Below, piece after piece: positions 44,625 through 53,966 of a stretch of DNA of 64,000 bases (position 1 is the first letter of the stretch; every line of letters starts with the position of its first letter). The notes under the pieces were generated by a model that saw only the letters and a program-made list of their open reading frames with translations, searched no databases and had not been told where the DNA came from. A program made the translations under genes and the position numbers. The stretch covers positions 15,412-79,411 of the forward strand of contig NZ_JACHBZ010000021.1 of NCBI RefSeq assembly GCF_014200575.1, in the 5' to 3' direction. Source of the stretch: Mucilaginibacter saanensis (GTDB taxonomy: Bacteria; Bacteroidota; Bacteroidia; Sphingobacteriales; Sphingobacteriaceae).

Positions 44625-46172
44625 ATGGCCGAAAAAAAATTCACCACTACTTCTGGTATCGAAATTAAGACAGTGTATACCCAGCCATCATCAATGGATG
44701 AGCTGCCCGGTGAATTTCCGTTTACCCGCGGTATACAAAAAGACATGTACCGCGGCAAAGCCTGGACCATGCGTCAGTATGCCGGCTTTTCTACAGCCGA
44801 AGAATCAAATAAACGCTATCACTATTTACTAAGCCAGGGCACCACGGGCTTATCGGTAGCATTTGACCTGCCCACACAAATAGGTTATGATTCTGACCAC
44901 GAGCTTGCCGAGGGCGAAGTAGGCAAAGTAGGTGTAGCCATTGATTCGTTAAAAGATATCGAGATATTGTTTGATGGCATAGCGCTTAAGGATATCACTA
45001 CCTCCATGACCATTAATGCCACGGCCCCCATATTGCTGGCTATGTATATAGCCCTGGCCAAAAAACAGGGAGCCGATCTGCAGCAAATTTCGGGCACTAT
45101 ACAAAACGATATATTAAAGGAGTATGCCGCCCGTGGTACCTATATATACCCGCCAGCCCCTTCCATGCGGCTCATTACCGATGTTTTTGAGTATTGCAGC
45201 CAAGAAGTGCCCAAATGGAATACGATATCCATATCGGGCTATCATATACGCGAGGCAGGTTCAACCGCTGTACAGGAGCTGGCTTTTACACTGGCCAACG
45301 GCAAGGCTTACCTAAAGGCAGCGCTTAACAAGGGACTTGATATTAATGTATTTGCCAAACGGTTATCCTTCTTTTTTAATTGCCATAATAACTTTTTTGA
45401 AGAAATAGCCAAATTCAGGGCGGCCCGCCGCATGTGGGCGCATATTACCAAACAACTTGGTGCTACCGATGCCGGGGCACAAAAACTGCGTTTCCATACG
45501 CAAACAGGTGGCTCAACCTTAACGGCACAGCAACCGCTTAACAACATTATCAGGGTAAGTAACCAGGCGCTGGCAGCCGTATTGGGCGGCACGCAATCGT
45601 TACATACCAACGGGTATGATGAGGCGCTGTCGTTACCTACCGAAGCGGCCGCAAAAATAGCTTTGCGCACCCAGCAGATCATCGCATTTGAAAGCGGGGT
45701 TACGGATACCGTTGATCCGCTGGCAGGCTCTTATTTTATAGAAGCGCTCACTGATGAGATTGAAGCGGCAGCCCAACTATATATAGATAGGATAGATGCT
45801 ATGGGTGGCGCCGTTAAAGCAATTGAGCAAGATTACATTCAACAGGAAATAGCGGCATCGGCCTATCAATACCAAAACGATATTGAAAGCGGCGAAAAAA
45901 TACTGGTTGGGGTAAACCGCTTTACCCAACCCGAAGAAGCAGCCACTAACGTGTTCCGGGTTGACGATGCTATCCGCAAAATGCAAATTGAAAAAATTGT
46001 AATGCTAAAAAACAGCAGGGACAATAAGGCGGTGAACAACAGTTTACAAGAGCTCAAGCAAGCCGCAACCGGCACCCAAAACTTAATGCCTTTAATACTT
46101 ACTGCGGTAGAGCATTACGCCACCTTAGGCGAAATTGCAGATACCCTGCGACACGTTTTTGGAGAATATTAA
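44625..46172 (+). CDS. Methylmalonyl-CoA mutase, small-type catalytic subunit without B12 domain
   Basis: A 515-residue member of the methylmalonyl-CoA mutase family, covering only the substrate-binding TIM barrel ([95 protein letters not shown]). It lacks the C-terminal cobalamin domain, which would be encoded separately elsewhere. It interconverts succinyl-CoA and (R)-methylmalonyl-CoA in propionate metabolism. It could instead be a related acyl-CoA mutase of the split type (for example isobutyryl-CoA mutase large subunit). Confidence 0.88.
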   Translation: MAEKKFTTTSGIEIKTVYTQPSSMDELPGEFPFTRGIQKDMYRGKAWTMRQYAGFSTAEESNKRYHYLLSQGTTGLSVAFDLPTQIGYDSDHELAEGEVGKVGVAIDSLKDIEILFDGIALKDITTSMTINATAPILLAMYIALAKKQGADLQQISGTIQNDILKEYAARGTYIYPPAPSMRLITDVFEYCSQEVPKWNTISISGYHIREAGSTAVQELAFTLANGKAYLKAALNKGLDINVFAKRLSFFFNCHNNFFEEIAKFRAARRMWAHITKQLGATDAGAQKLRFHTQTGGSTLTAQQPLNNIIRVSNQALAAVLGGTQSLHTNGYDEALSLPTEAAAKIALRTQQIIAFESGVTDTVDPLAGSYFIEALTDEIEAAAQLYIDRIDAMGGAVKAIEQDYIQQEIAASAYQYQNDIESGEKILVGVNRFTQPEEAATNVFRVDDAIRKMQIEKIVMLKNSRDNKAVNNSLQELKQAATGTQNLMPLILTAVEHYATLGEIADTLRHVFGEY

Positions 46173-46596
46173 AACTATTAGGAATACTCCAAAACTGGGG
46201 CAATAATAAGACAAGGGCCTCTCAAATTTTATTAGCCACAATTACAGTCGTTTAAGCTTTAACAGTAGCACTATTAAGTTATTGGCTTAACAATTGTGGC
46301 AACATTCCCGTATAATAAATAATTATAACACTGATACTTATGTTAATTTTTTATTAAATTAATCAACATAATATCACCGGAACTTATGGAAATATAATTA
46401 TGATTCTTAACGCGAAATATAACATTTTATGTGGATTTCCTATCAAAAAATCAATTATTATATCATAAATTTAATTGTCAAAAAAGTGAGAATTTAATTT
46501 TTTTATTAGCTTTTTTATGGCAATATTCGATGTTCCGTAGCAAGCCCAAAAGATGTTTCGCTGGGGGTTGGAAATCAATATCTTACTACTATCTAT
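46173..46596 (+). other. AT-rich dnaA upstream region
   Basis: The 424 bases before dnaA have an AT-rich core (46310-46400). A 9-bp inverted repeat, GCCACAATT (46235-46243) with AATTGTGGC (46292-46300), flanks 48 bases. One DnaA-box-like site (TGTGGATTT, 46430-46438; 7 of 9 against TGTGGATAA) is present, but no cluster of boxes. It may hold the dnaA promoter; evidence for a full origin is weak. Confidence 0.4.
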
Positions 46597-48021
46597 ATGG
46601 AAAAAACTTGTACTAACGTTTGGAATAGCTGCCTCCAGATCATAAAAGATAACATACCAGCACAAAGCTTTAAAACTTGGTTTGAGCCAATAAAAGCTTT
46701 GCGTATGGAAGGAAGCGTCTTGACGATACAAGTACCAAGTTTATTTTTTTACGAATGGCTTGAAGAACACTATGTAGGTTTACTGCGCAAAACAATAAAA
46801 AAACAATTAGGCGACGAAGGACGTTTAGAGTATAACATTGTTGTTGAGCAATCATCAAGTAAACCATACACAACTAACATGCCTTCAAACGGAAATGGAG
46901 CCGAGTCAAAACATCAGTCAATGCCGATCCCTATTTCAATTAATAAGGACATCAAAAATCCTTTTGTAATACCCGGTTTGAAAAAATTAAATGTAGATCC
47001 ACAGCTGAATAGGAACTACACCTTTGAAAATTTTGTTGAAGGTGATTGTAACCGTTTGGCTCGCTCTGCAGGTTATGCTGTTGCTGCAAAACCCGGAGGC
47101 ACCTCATTTAATCCTTTAATGATATATGGCGGCGTTGGTTTGGGTAAAACCCACCTGGCACAAGCCATTGGCAACGAAATAAAACGCTCATTACCTGATA
47201 AACTGGTACTTTATGTATCATGCGAAAAGTTTACCCAACAATTTGTTGACGCACTTAAGCATAATAATATTAATGATTTTGTGAATTTTTACCAGGCCAT
47301 TGATGTACTGATCATGGATGATGTACACAATTTTGCCGGCAAAGAAAAAACACAGGATTTCTTCTTCCACATTTTTAACCACCTGCACCAATCAGGCAAA
47401 CAACTGATCATTACATCAGACAAAGCTCCAAAGGATCTGGCTGGTTTGGAAGAACGCCTGCTGTCAAGATTTAAATGGGGCCTGTCGGCAGATTTGCAGA
47501 TCCCTGATCTGGAAACCCGTATGGCCATCCTGAAAAACAAAATATACCAGGACGGTATCGAACTTTCAAATGATGTAATTGAGTATGTAGCCCATAACAT
47601 TGACAACAATGTACGTGAGCTTGAAGGAGCCATGGTATCCCTGCTGGCACAATCAACCCTTAACCGCAAGGAGATTGACCTCAACCTGGCCAAGCAAATG
47701 CTGAAGAACTTTGTGAAAAACTCGTCGAAAGAAATTTCGATGGAATACATCCAGAGCCTGGTTTGCGAGTATTTTGAAGTACCTATTGAAATGGTAAAAT
47801 CACAAACCCGCAAACGTGAAATTGTACAGGCAAGGCAAATCTCCATGTATTTGGCCAAAGCCCATACCAAAAGTTCATTAAAATCAATCGGCCACTTCTT
47901 TGGCGGCCGTGACCACTCTACTGTAATATATGCCTGTCAAACCGTTGAAGACCTTATCGACACTGACAAGAAATTTAAAGGCTACGTTGCAGACATTCAA
48001 AAGAAGCTAAAAATGTCTTAA
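46597..48021 (+). CDS. dnaA: Chromosomal replication initiator protein DnaA
   Basis: A 474-residue AAA+ initiator. Domain I (1-85, with WNSCLQIIKDNIPAQSFKTWF), a linker (about 90-130), domain III with Walker A GGVGLGKTH (178-186) and Walker B (VLIMDDVHNF), sensor region SRFKWGLSADLQIPD, and domain IV with the DNA-binding signature GRDHSTVIYACQ near the C-terminus. A strong terminator follows 26 bases downstream. It opens replication at oriC; the origin itself was not recognised in the window. Confidence 0.97.
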   Translation: MEKTCTNVWNSCLQIIKDNIPAQSFKTWFEPIKALRMEGSVLTIQVPSLFFYEWLEEHYVGLLRKTIKKQLGDEGRLEYNIVVEQSSSKPYTTNMPSNGNGAESKHQSMPIPISINKDIKNPFVIPGLKKLNVDPQLNRNYTFENFVEGDCNRLARSAGYAVAAKPGGTSFNPLMIYGGVGLGKTHLAQAIGNEIKRSLPDKLVLYVSCEKFTQQFVDALKHNNINDFVNFYQAIDVLIMDDVHNFAGKEKTQDFFFHIFNHLHQSGKQLIITSDKAPKDLAGLEERLLSRFKWGLSADLQIPDLETRMAILKNKIYQDGIELSNDVIEYVAHNIDNNVRELEGAMVSLLAQSTLNRKEIDLNLAKQMLKNFVKNSSKEISMEYIQSLVCEYFEVPIEMVKSQTRKREIVQARQISMYLAKAHTKSSLKSIGHFFGGRDHSTVIYACQTVEDLIDTDKKFKGYVADIQKKLKMS

Positions 48022-48047
48022 CAGACCTATTATCATATTACTATGGG

Positions 48048-48076
48048 GCCTTGCATATTTTATGCAAGGCTTTTTT
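48048..48076 (+). terminator. Rho-independent terminator of dnaA
   Basis: A perfect 10-bp stem (GCCTTGCATA/TATGCAAGGC) with a 3-base loop is followed by six T residues. Confidence 0.93.
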
Positions 48077-48110
48077 GTTGGGGCTATAACAGGCTTCACA
48101 CCAACAATAA

Positions 48111-49634
48111 CTATCCCCCTACCGGTTCCATTATTTTTAAAATGGCATCAATATATTCCCGGTTATTGGCCAGGCGGGGTACTTTATGCTGACCGCCCAG
48201 CTTGCCTTTCTCTTTCATCCAATTAAAAAAAGTGCCTTCCGGGGCGCGGCGCACTATCGGGCGGCGCAGGGCCAGGTCTTTGAAGCGCTTGGCATCATAA
48301 TCGGAGTTGATGCGGCGCAGGGTTTCATCTAACAAATCAACAAAGCGGTCAAATTCGGCAGGCTTTTTTTCAAACTCAATGATCCATTCGTGAGCACCGC
48401 ATTGGTCGCCGTTAAAATAAACCGGAGCAGCGGTATATTCCCTGATAATGGCACCTGTTTGGTGGCAGGCTTCTTCTAGGGCACGTTCGGCATTGTCAAT
48501 GATCACCTCTTCGCCAAAAGCATTAATGTAATGCTTGGTACGCCCGGTAACCTGTATACGGAAAGGCGACAGAGAAGAGAACCTGATGGTATCGCCTATC
48601 ATATAGCGCCAAAGCCCGGCATTGGTAGTAATAATCAGCGCATAATTTTTATCCAGCTCTACCTCGTCCAGTGTTAATGTTACGGGATTTTCATCATGCA
48701 GATGCTCAAGCGGTAAAAACTCGTAAAATATGCCATAATCAAGCATAAGCAACATATCACCTGGCTCTTTCGTGTCCTGTATACCAAAGAAGCCCTCAGA
48801 CGCATTATAATTCTCCAGATAATACATATCATCACTGGGAATCAAATTCCTGAATTGCTCGCGATATGGCGTAAAGTTAACGGCTCCATGAAAATACATT
48901 TCCAGGTTTGGCCATACTTCCAGCAGGTTCTTTTTGCCCGTAATTTCCAGGATGCGCTTAAACAGCACCAGGTTCCAGGTAGGTACACCGCTAATGCTGG
49001 TTACGTTAACATCTTTAGTAGCATGTGCTATCTTTTCTATCTTTTCTTCAAAGTTGTCAAGCAGTGCTATATCCAGGTGAGGGGTACGGTGAAACTCGGC
49101 CCAAAGCGGCAGGTTCTTCATGATCACCGCAGACAGGTCGCCGAAAGAGGTATCGCCGCTTAACTGGCTTACCTGGTGGCTGCCGCCCAGTGTCAATATC
49201 TTACCGGTGAACATGCGGGCATTGGGTTGGTTATTAAAATAAATGGTCAGGAGATCCTTACCACCTTTAAAATGACATTCCTCTAATGACTCTTCGCTAA
49301 CCGGGATAAACTTGCTTCGGTCACTCGTAGTACCTGACGACTTGGCAAACCAGCGGATCTCTGACGGCCATAACACGTTTTTTTCACCCTTGAGCATCCG
49401 CTCGATGTAAGGCTTAAGCGTATCATAGTTCTGGATAGGCACCCGCTCCTTAAACTGGTTAAGATTCTCGATACTCTTATATTGGTACTTACGCCCCCAC
49501 TCGGTACTTTCGGCACCAGATATGAGCTGCTCAAACCATTCCTCCTGCACTTCATTAGGGTATTTCATAAAAAGCTCTATCTGGTGGATACGCTTTTTCA
49601 TGAACCAGGTAAATACAGAGTTAAAGATCGTCAT
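48111..49634 (-). CDS. GH3 (auxin-responsive) family acyl-adenylating protein
   Basis: A 507-residue protein of the GH3 adenylate-forming superfamily, whose plant members conjugate amino acids to jasmonate or auxin. Visible motifs are the ATP loop SSGTTSDRSKFIPVS, YNASEGFFGIQD, DYGIFYEFLPL, GLWRYMIGDTIRFSS and the C-terminal LGGQHKVPRL. The role in Bacteroidota is unknown; an acyl- or amino-acid ligase is the most likely chemistry. It lies 6 bases downstream of lptB on the same strand, suggesting a lipid-related function or at least co-expression. Confidence 0.85.
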   Translation of the reverse strand: MTIFNSVFTWFMKKRIHQIELFMKYPNEVQEEWFEQLISGAESTEWGRKYQYKSIENLNQFKERVPIQNYDTLKPYIERMLKGEKNVLWPSEIRWFAKSSGTTSDRSKFIPVSEESLEECHFKGGKDLLTIYFNNQPNARMFTGKILTLGGSHQVSQLSGDTSFGDLSAVIMKNLPLWAEFHRTPHLDIALLDNFEEKIEKIAHATKDVNVTSISGVPTWNLVLFKRILEITGKKNLLEVWPNLEMYFHGAVNFTPYREQFRNLIPSDDMYYLENYNASEGFFGIQDTKEPGDMLLMLDYGIFYEFLPLEHLHDENPVTLTLDEVELDKNYALIITTNAGLWRYMIGDTIRFSSLSPFRIQVTGRTKHYINAFGEEVIIDNAERALEEACHQTGAIIREYTAAPVYFNGDQCGAHEWIIEFEKKPAEFDRFVDLLDETLRRINSDYDAKRFKDLALRRPIVRRAPEGTFFNWMKEKGKLGGQHKVPRLANNREYIDAILKIMEPVGG

Positions 49635-49640
49635 AGGTTC

Positions 49641-50381
49641 TTATTGAGGAAATACTTTTCTTTTTAGTACAAAGTTAGCGCCCAGGTATACCTTCCGCAC
49701 CATTTCGTTTTCAGCCAATACCTCGGGTACGCCCGACTCCAGTATCTTACCTTCAAAAAGCAGGTAAGCGCGGTCCGTAATAGATAATGTTTCCTGTACG
49801 TTATGGTCAGTGATCAGGATACCAATATTACGGTGTCTTAGTTTAGCCACCATGGCTTGTATCTCTTCCACAGCAATAGGATCTACTCCGGCAAAGGGCT
49901 CATCCAGTAAAATAAAATTAGGTTCAGCTGCCAATGCGCGCGCAATCTCGGTACGGCGGCGTTCGCCTCCTGATAGCAGGTCGCCACGGTTTTTGCGTAC
50001 TTTATGCAAGCTAAATTCATCTATGAGCTCTTCCAGCTTATCACGCTGCCTTTCCTTTGGTATTCCTCCCATTTCCAGCACAGCCTTAATATTGTCTTCA
50101 ACAGAAAGCTTGCGAAACACAGAGGCCTCCTGCGCCAGGTAACCGATGCCCTTTTGGGCACGACGATACATTGGGTCGCCGGTTATATCTTTATCATCCA
50201 GAAAAATAGTTCCTTCATTTGGTTTTATTAATCCCACAATCATATAAAACGATGTGGTTTTACCGGCTCCGTTAGGCCCCAGCAAACCCACAATCTCGCC
50301 CTGGGCTACCTCAAACGACACATCATTAACAACCGTACGCTGTTTGTATTTTTTTACTAAATTTTCTGCTCTTAGTATCAT
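49641..50381 (-). CDS. lptB: LPS export ABC transporter ATP-binding protein
   Basis: The 246-residue ATPase of the LptB2FG complex, which extracts LPS from the inner membrane. Walker [11 protein letters not shown]-loop, ABC signature [16 protein letters not shown], Walker [14 protein letters not shown] and H-loop ITDHNVQE are intact. The start ATG is at 50381. The gene is separated from recJ by a GC-rich palindromic element and may be read with GH3. Confidence 0.95.
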   Translation of the reverse strand: MILRAENLVKKYKQRTVVNDVSFEVAQGEIVGLLGPNGAGKTTSFYMIVGLIKPNEGTIFLDDKDITGDPMYRRAQKGIGYLAQEASVFRKLSVEDNIKAVLEMGGIPKERQRDKLEELIDEFSLHKVRKNRGDLLSGGERRRTEIARALAAEPNFILLDEPFAGVDPIAVEEIQAMVAKLRHRNIGILITDHNVQETLSITDRAYLLFEGKILESGVPEVLAENEMVRKVYLGANFVLKRKVFPQ

Positions 50382-50396
50382 GTTGCAAATTCAATT

Positions 50397-50483
50397 ACCC
50401 CCTCTAAATCTCCCCCTAGGGAGGAGATTTTTGATCTTCTTATTTTTTTAACCCCTCCCTTTCGGAGAGGGTTGGGTGGGGTT
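50397..50483. repeat. GC-rich palindromic element at the recJ stop codon
   Basis: Left arm from 50397 (ACCCCCTCTAAATC, then CCTAGGGAGGAGATT), right arm 50450-50483 (its complement starts AACCCCACCCAACCC). Each arm also folds on itself. The layout matches the element at 30586-30672. The recJ stop (50482-50484) abuts the right end. Confidence 0.75.
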
Positions 50484-52179
50484 AAAATCTTATTCCCTTT
50501 ATATTCAGTTGCATGGTTCGTCTTTCGCGCCATACGTTTTCTTCAATGCTGTAGCAAATATCAAAAGGTGCACCGCTTTTTAGCTGTGGCAGATATTCGC
50601 CATGATTAAACGCAATACAATCAAACGCGGCCGAGCCTTCCTGCATCACCGTCATTTTTATATGTGTTGCCCCAACAAGGCCGGCATTACCGCTAACATA
50701 CACATTTTTACTTATGAAAACCGGCGCCATGTTTTCGGGCCCAAATGGCGCAAACTGGTTCAGAATGCGAAAAAACTTGGGCTCTATCTGGCTTAAACGT
50801 AATTCTGAATCAATTTGTATTTGTTGTATTAATTGTTCGGGCGCAATGGTTGCACATACCACCTCTTCAAAACGGAGCTTAAAGGCTTCCACATTTTCCG
50901 GAGCCATGGTTAAACCGGCAGCATACTTATGACCGCCAAACTGTATCAGCAGATCCTTACATTCACAAAGGGCCTCGTACAAATCATACCCTAAAACCGA
51001 GCGGGCAGAGCCGGCCACATGCCCGTTGGAGCGGGTAAGCACAATAGTTGGCCGGTAATATTTTTCGGTAAGCCTGGATGCTACTATACCAATTACCCCT
51101 TTATGCCAGTTTTCATTAAAAACCACGGTTGATTTACGACCTATCAGCATTTCATCATTATCAATCATTCCTAAAGCTTCGTCAGTAATGCTCAGGTCAT
51201 GGCCTTTACGCTCTGTGTTCCGGGTATTTATCATCTGCCCTTTTGCCCGTGCAACTTCTTCATCGCTGGCAATAAGAAGTTCAACAGCATGTTTGGCATC
51301 GTCAATACGCCCGGCAGCGTTAATGCGGGGCCCGAGTGAAAAAACCACATCTGATATAGTAAAACTGCTCGTGCGTCCGGCTATCTGCATTAAGGCTTTA
51401 ACACCAATACATGGGTCGGCATTAATCTTTTGCACCCCAAAATGGGCCAATACCCGGTTTTCGCCGGTAATATGAACAATATCGCAAGCTATACTAATGG
51501 CAACCAAGTCAAGGAAACGAGCAACCTCCTCAAAAGCAATGTCATGTTTTTCGGCATAGGCCTGTATCAGTTTAAAACCTATGCCACAACCTGATAATTC
51601 TTTATAAGGATATTCACAGTCGGCACGTTTAGGATCAAGCACAGCTACAGCAGCAGGCAATTCCGCACCCGGAAGGTGGTGATCACAAATAATAAAATCA
51701 ACTCCCAGGGTATTGGCATACTCAATTTTATCAACAGATTTAATACCGCAATCAAGCGCTATAATTAATGTAAAACCATTTTCGGCAGCATAATCAATAC
51801 CCTGGGTTGATATGCCATAACCTTCTTTATACCGGTCAGGTATATAGTACTCCAGATTTAAGTAACGCTCGCTGAAAAAACCATAAACGGTGGCAACGGC
51901 AGTTGTGCCATCCACATCATAATCACCGTAAATGAGTATTTTTTCGCCGGCAGCAATGGCTTCGTCAATACGTGCCATAGCCTTCTCCATATCCTTCATC
52001 AGAAACGGGTCATGCAGATGCCGCTGATCGGGCCTGAAAAAGAAACGTGCTTCATCAAAGGTATTTATTCCCCGTTGAACGAGCAGTGCGCTTAAAACAG
52101 TATCAATATTAAGCTCGGAGGCTAATTTTTTGACCGTATCATCGTCAGCATTATCTCGTATCGCCCAACGTTTATTCAT
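50482..52179 (-). CDS. recJ: Single-stranded-DNA-specific exonuclease RecJ
   Basis: A 5'-3' exonuclease of DNA repair and recombination, 565 residues. DHH-family motifs: YGDYDVDGTTAVA, ALDCGIKS, FIICDHHLPG and SIACDIVHITGENR; the DHHA1 part has FGGHKYAAGLTM. The ATG at 52179 (MNKRWAIRDN) gives the usual start; a longer frame to 52227 lacks family residues. Confidence 0.95.
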   Translation of the reverse strand: MNKRWAIRDNADDDTVKKLASELNIDTVLSALLVQRGINTFDEARFFFRPDQRHLHDPFLMKDMEKAMARIDEAIAAGEKILIYGDYDVDGTTAVATVYGFFSERYLNLEYYIPDRYKEGYGISTQGIDYAAENGFTLIIALDCGIKSVDKIEYANTLGVDFIICDHHLPGAELPAAVAVLDPKRADCEYPYKELSGCGIGFKLIQAYAEKHDIAFEEVARFLDLVAISIACDIVHITGENRVLAHFGVQKINADPCIGVKALMQIAGRTSSFTISDVVFSLGPRINAAGRIDDAKHAVELLIASDEEVARAKGQMINTRNTERKGHDLSITDEALGMIDNDEMLIGRKSTVVFNENWHKGVIGIVASRLTEKYYRPTIVLTRSNGHVAGSARSVLGYDLYEALCECKDLLIQFGGHKYAAGLTMAPENVEAFKLRFEEVVCATIAPEQLIQQIQIDSELRLSQIEPKFFRILNQFAPFGPENMAPVFISKNVYVSGNAGLVGATHIKMTVMQEGSAAFDCIAFNHGEYLPQLKSGAPFDICYSIEENVWRERRTMQLNIKGIRF

Positions 52180-52224
52180 ATCTTTGTATTGCTTAAAAAC
52201 AGTAAAGATAACTAAATCAGGTAT

Positions 52225-52248
52225 CATGTAGTTAGTATCAACTACATG
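52225..52248. promoter_or_regulatory. Dyad between recJ and the MBL-fold hydrolase gene
   Basis: CATGTAGTT (52225-52233) and AACTACATG (52240-52248) form a perfect 9-bp inverted repeat with a 6-base spacer (AGTATC). It lies in the 87-bp divergent region and overlaps the alternative upstream ATG of the hydrolase. It may be an operator. Confidence 0.4.
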
Positions 52249-52266
52249 CTGCTAAAAATATATACT

Positions 52267-53034
52267 ATGGAAATTTTCGCGTTAGGTGAAGGCTCATACT
52301 CGGTTGATGCAAGCAAAAAATTCATTCCCTTTGATCCTCAGACCGATAACACCAAAGACCGCCCCGGGTCATTATTTATCCACGTTAATCCTTTCCTGAT
52401 CAAAACAGATCACGACCTTATAGTGCTGGATACCGGGCTTGGTTTTAAAGATACGCGCGACGAGCTATTATTACACCAAAACATACGCAACGCCGGTTTT
52501 GACCCCGACGATGTAAGCCTGGTGCTGATGTCGCATCTGCACTATGATCACTCTGGTGGTTTGGTGGTTGAACGTAATGGAAAACTGGAACCAAGTTTTC
52601 CGCAAGCCAGGCACGTTATACAACGCCAGGAATGGGAAACCGGCCTCGCTGGTAAATCCTCCTCATACCATAAAGAGATATTTGAAGCACTACAAGGAGC
52701 CAATATTACTTTTGTAGAAGGCAGCGGCGAGTTGCAGCCGGGTATCAGATATGAACATTCCGGAGGGCATTGCCCATATCACCAGGTATTCTGGATTGAT
52801 ATAGAAGGCAAAAAGGCACTTTTTGGCGGCGATGAACTACCTGAACCTGAGCAACTCATCAGGAAATTTATAGCCAAATATGATATGGACGGAAGAAAAG
52901 CCATGCAACTGCGCGAAGAGTATGGAAAAAAGGCAGCAGGGGAAGGCAGGATCTGCCTATTTTATCATTCCAAATCATTTGCTATAGGCAATGTATCGCG
53001 CAATGAAGAACATTTTAAGGTAACACCGGCTTAA
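52267..53034 (+). CDS. MBL-fold metallo-hydrolase
   Basis: A 255-residue beta-lactamase-fold hydrolase. Zinc ligands: HLHYDHSGG (HxHxDH), HSGGHCPYHQ (His) and FGGDELPEPE (Asp). The family includes N-acyl-homoserine lactonases and other lactone or ester hydrolases, and the start MEIFALGEGSYSVDASKKF resembles that group. The start is uncertain: an ATG at 52246 is also in frame but lies in the dyad. It overlaps the convergent response-regulator gene by 4 bases at its end. Confidence 0.85.
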   Translation: MEIFALGEGSYSVDASKKFIPFDPQTDNTKDRPGSLFIHVNPFLIKTDHDLIVLDTGLGFKDTRDELLLHQNIRNAGFDPDDVSLVLMSHLHYDHSGGLVVERNGKLEPSFPQARHVIQRQEWETGLAGKSSSYHKEIFEALQGANITFVEGSGELQPGIRYEHSGGHCPYHQVFWIDIEGKKALFGGDELPEPEQLIRKFIAKYDMDGRKAMQLREEYGKKAAGEGRICLFYHSKSFAIGNVSRNEEHFKVTPA

Positions 53035-53450
53035 TCCTGGTTCTCTACCTCAAACAGTTCCTTTATTTTTTCAACATTAAGCGGTTTCGATATAAAATCC
53101 TTTACCAACGGATATGACTTTGCCTTGTTGATATCATTACTGAATACTGATGACGAAATAATATAGATCTGGCTTTTTCCTGCGGGATCAATATTCAGGC
53201 GTTTAAATTCTTCTAAGAATTCCCAACCATTCATGATAGGCATATTGATATCCAATAAAATGTAATCGGGCATTTTATCAGGATCTTTCCGCTGAATTTC
53301 TGACAATTGATCAATGGCAAACTTTCCGTTTACACAAGCCATAATCTCTGTATTCAGTAACGCTTTCTTTATTAATTTAATTGAGATGAAGTTGTTGATC
53401 TCATCATCATCAATCAACAACACACTCACAGGCTTATTGTTTATTGTCAT
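53031..53450 (-). CDS. Single-domain response regulator
   Basis: A 139-residue receiver without an output domain. Acidic pocket IDDDEINN (14-19), phosphorylation Asp67 in YILLDINMPIMNGW, and the switch lysine Lys122 (FISKPLN). Such stand-alone receivers pass a phosphate signal to a kinase or bind a target protein. No kinase is adjacent; it stands convergent to the MBL-fold gene. Confidence 0.92.
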   Translation of the reverse strand: MTINNKPVSVLLIDDDEINNFISIKLIKKALLNTEIMACVNGKFAIDQLSEIQRKDPDKMPDYILLDINMPIMNGWEFLEEFKRLNIDPAGKSQIYIISSSVFSNDINKAKSYPLVKDFISKPLNVEKIKELFEVENQD

Positions 53451-53966
53451 AAGGCAATTTGAATAGATGTATTTTTTTTAAACAGATTACTTATACGCGG
53501 CAATAAATTAAAAAGTTATATTCCTATAAGTTGTAAAAGCGGATATTGTTTAATTACCGCAAGAATACCACGGAAGTAACCTATTTATTTCATCCCAATC
53601 AAAAACTCCCAATCAAAATCAGCAATTAAAGTGTATCGAACATAAATTCGCTTTGAATGATTCGAATCACAAAATTGCCCTATAAAAATAAGCAATAACC
53701 CGAAAAAACGAGCATTTTTAATAATATTTCGGCCATCTTTTTTGCAGCCTCTTTTTTAATTGTGTATTAAAGTTACCTGTGTAAGACTCCTTTTACAGTC
53801 AATAAAGCAGTGAATAAAATGATTACAAATTAACCAACTGACCAAAAAGAAGAACCGGCGAAAGCCTGGCGAATGAAATAAAAAGGGTTTAAAACTACAA
53901 ATGATAAATGAGAGTACTTAAACCCTCATCTATCATTTGAAACTTGTATTTAATAACAGCTATATA
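53451..53966. other. Intergenic region between the response regulator and gcvP
   Basis: 516 bases, AT-rich. The promoter of the response-regulator gene is expected near 53451-53600. No reading frame, RNA or repeat is recognised; the only structure is the hairpin at 53898-53939. Confidence 0.45.
53898..53939 (-). terminator. Hairpin downstream of gcvP
   Basis: CAAATGATAAATGAG and CTCATCTATCATTTG form a 15-bp stem with one mismatch and a 12-base loop, 27 bases after the gcvP stop. Confidence 0.6.

Noticed and set aside
45308..45682. Frame opposite the methylmalonyl-CoA mutase
   Set aside because: It is antisense to a catalytic region with exact family motifs.
46173..46596. Chromosomal origin of replication next to dnaA
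   Set aside because: Only one imperfect DnaA-box-like site was seen; a cluster of boxes would be needed. GC-skew analysis of the whole genome would decide.
47289..47870. 193-codon frame opposite dnaA
   Set aside because: It lies within dnaA; residues are Ser/Arg/Leu-rich as expected for a reverse frame.
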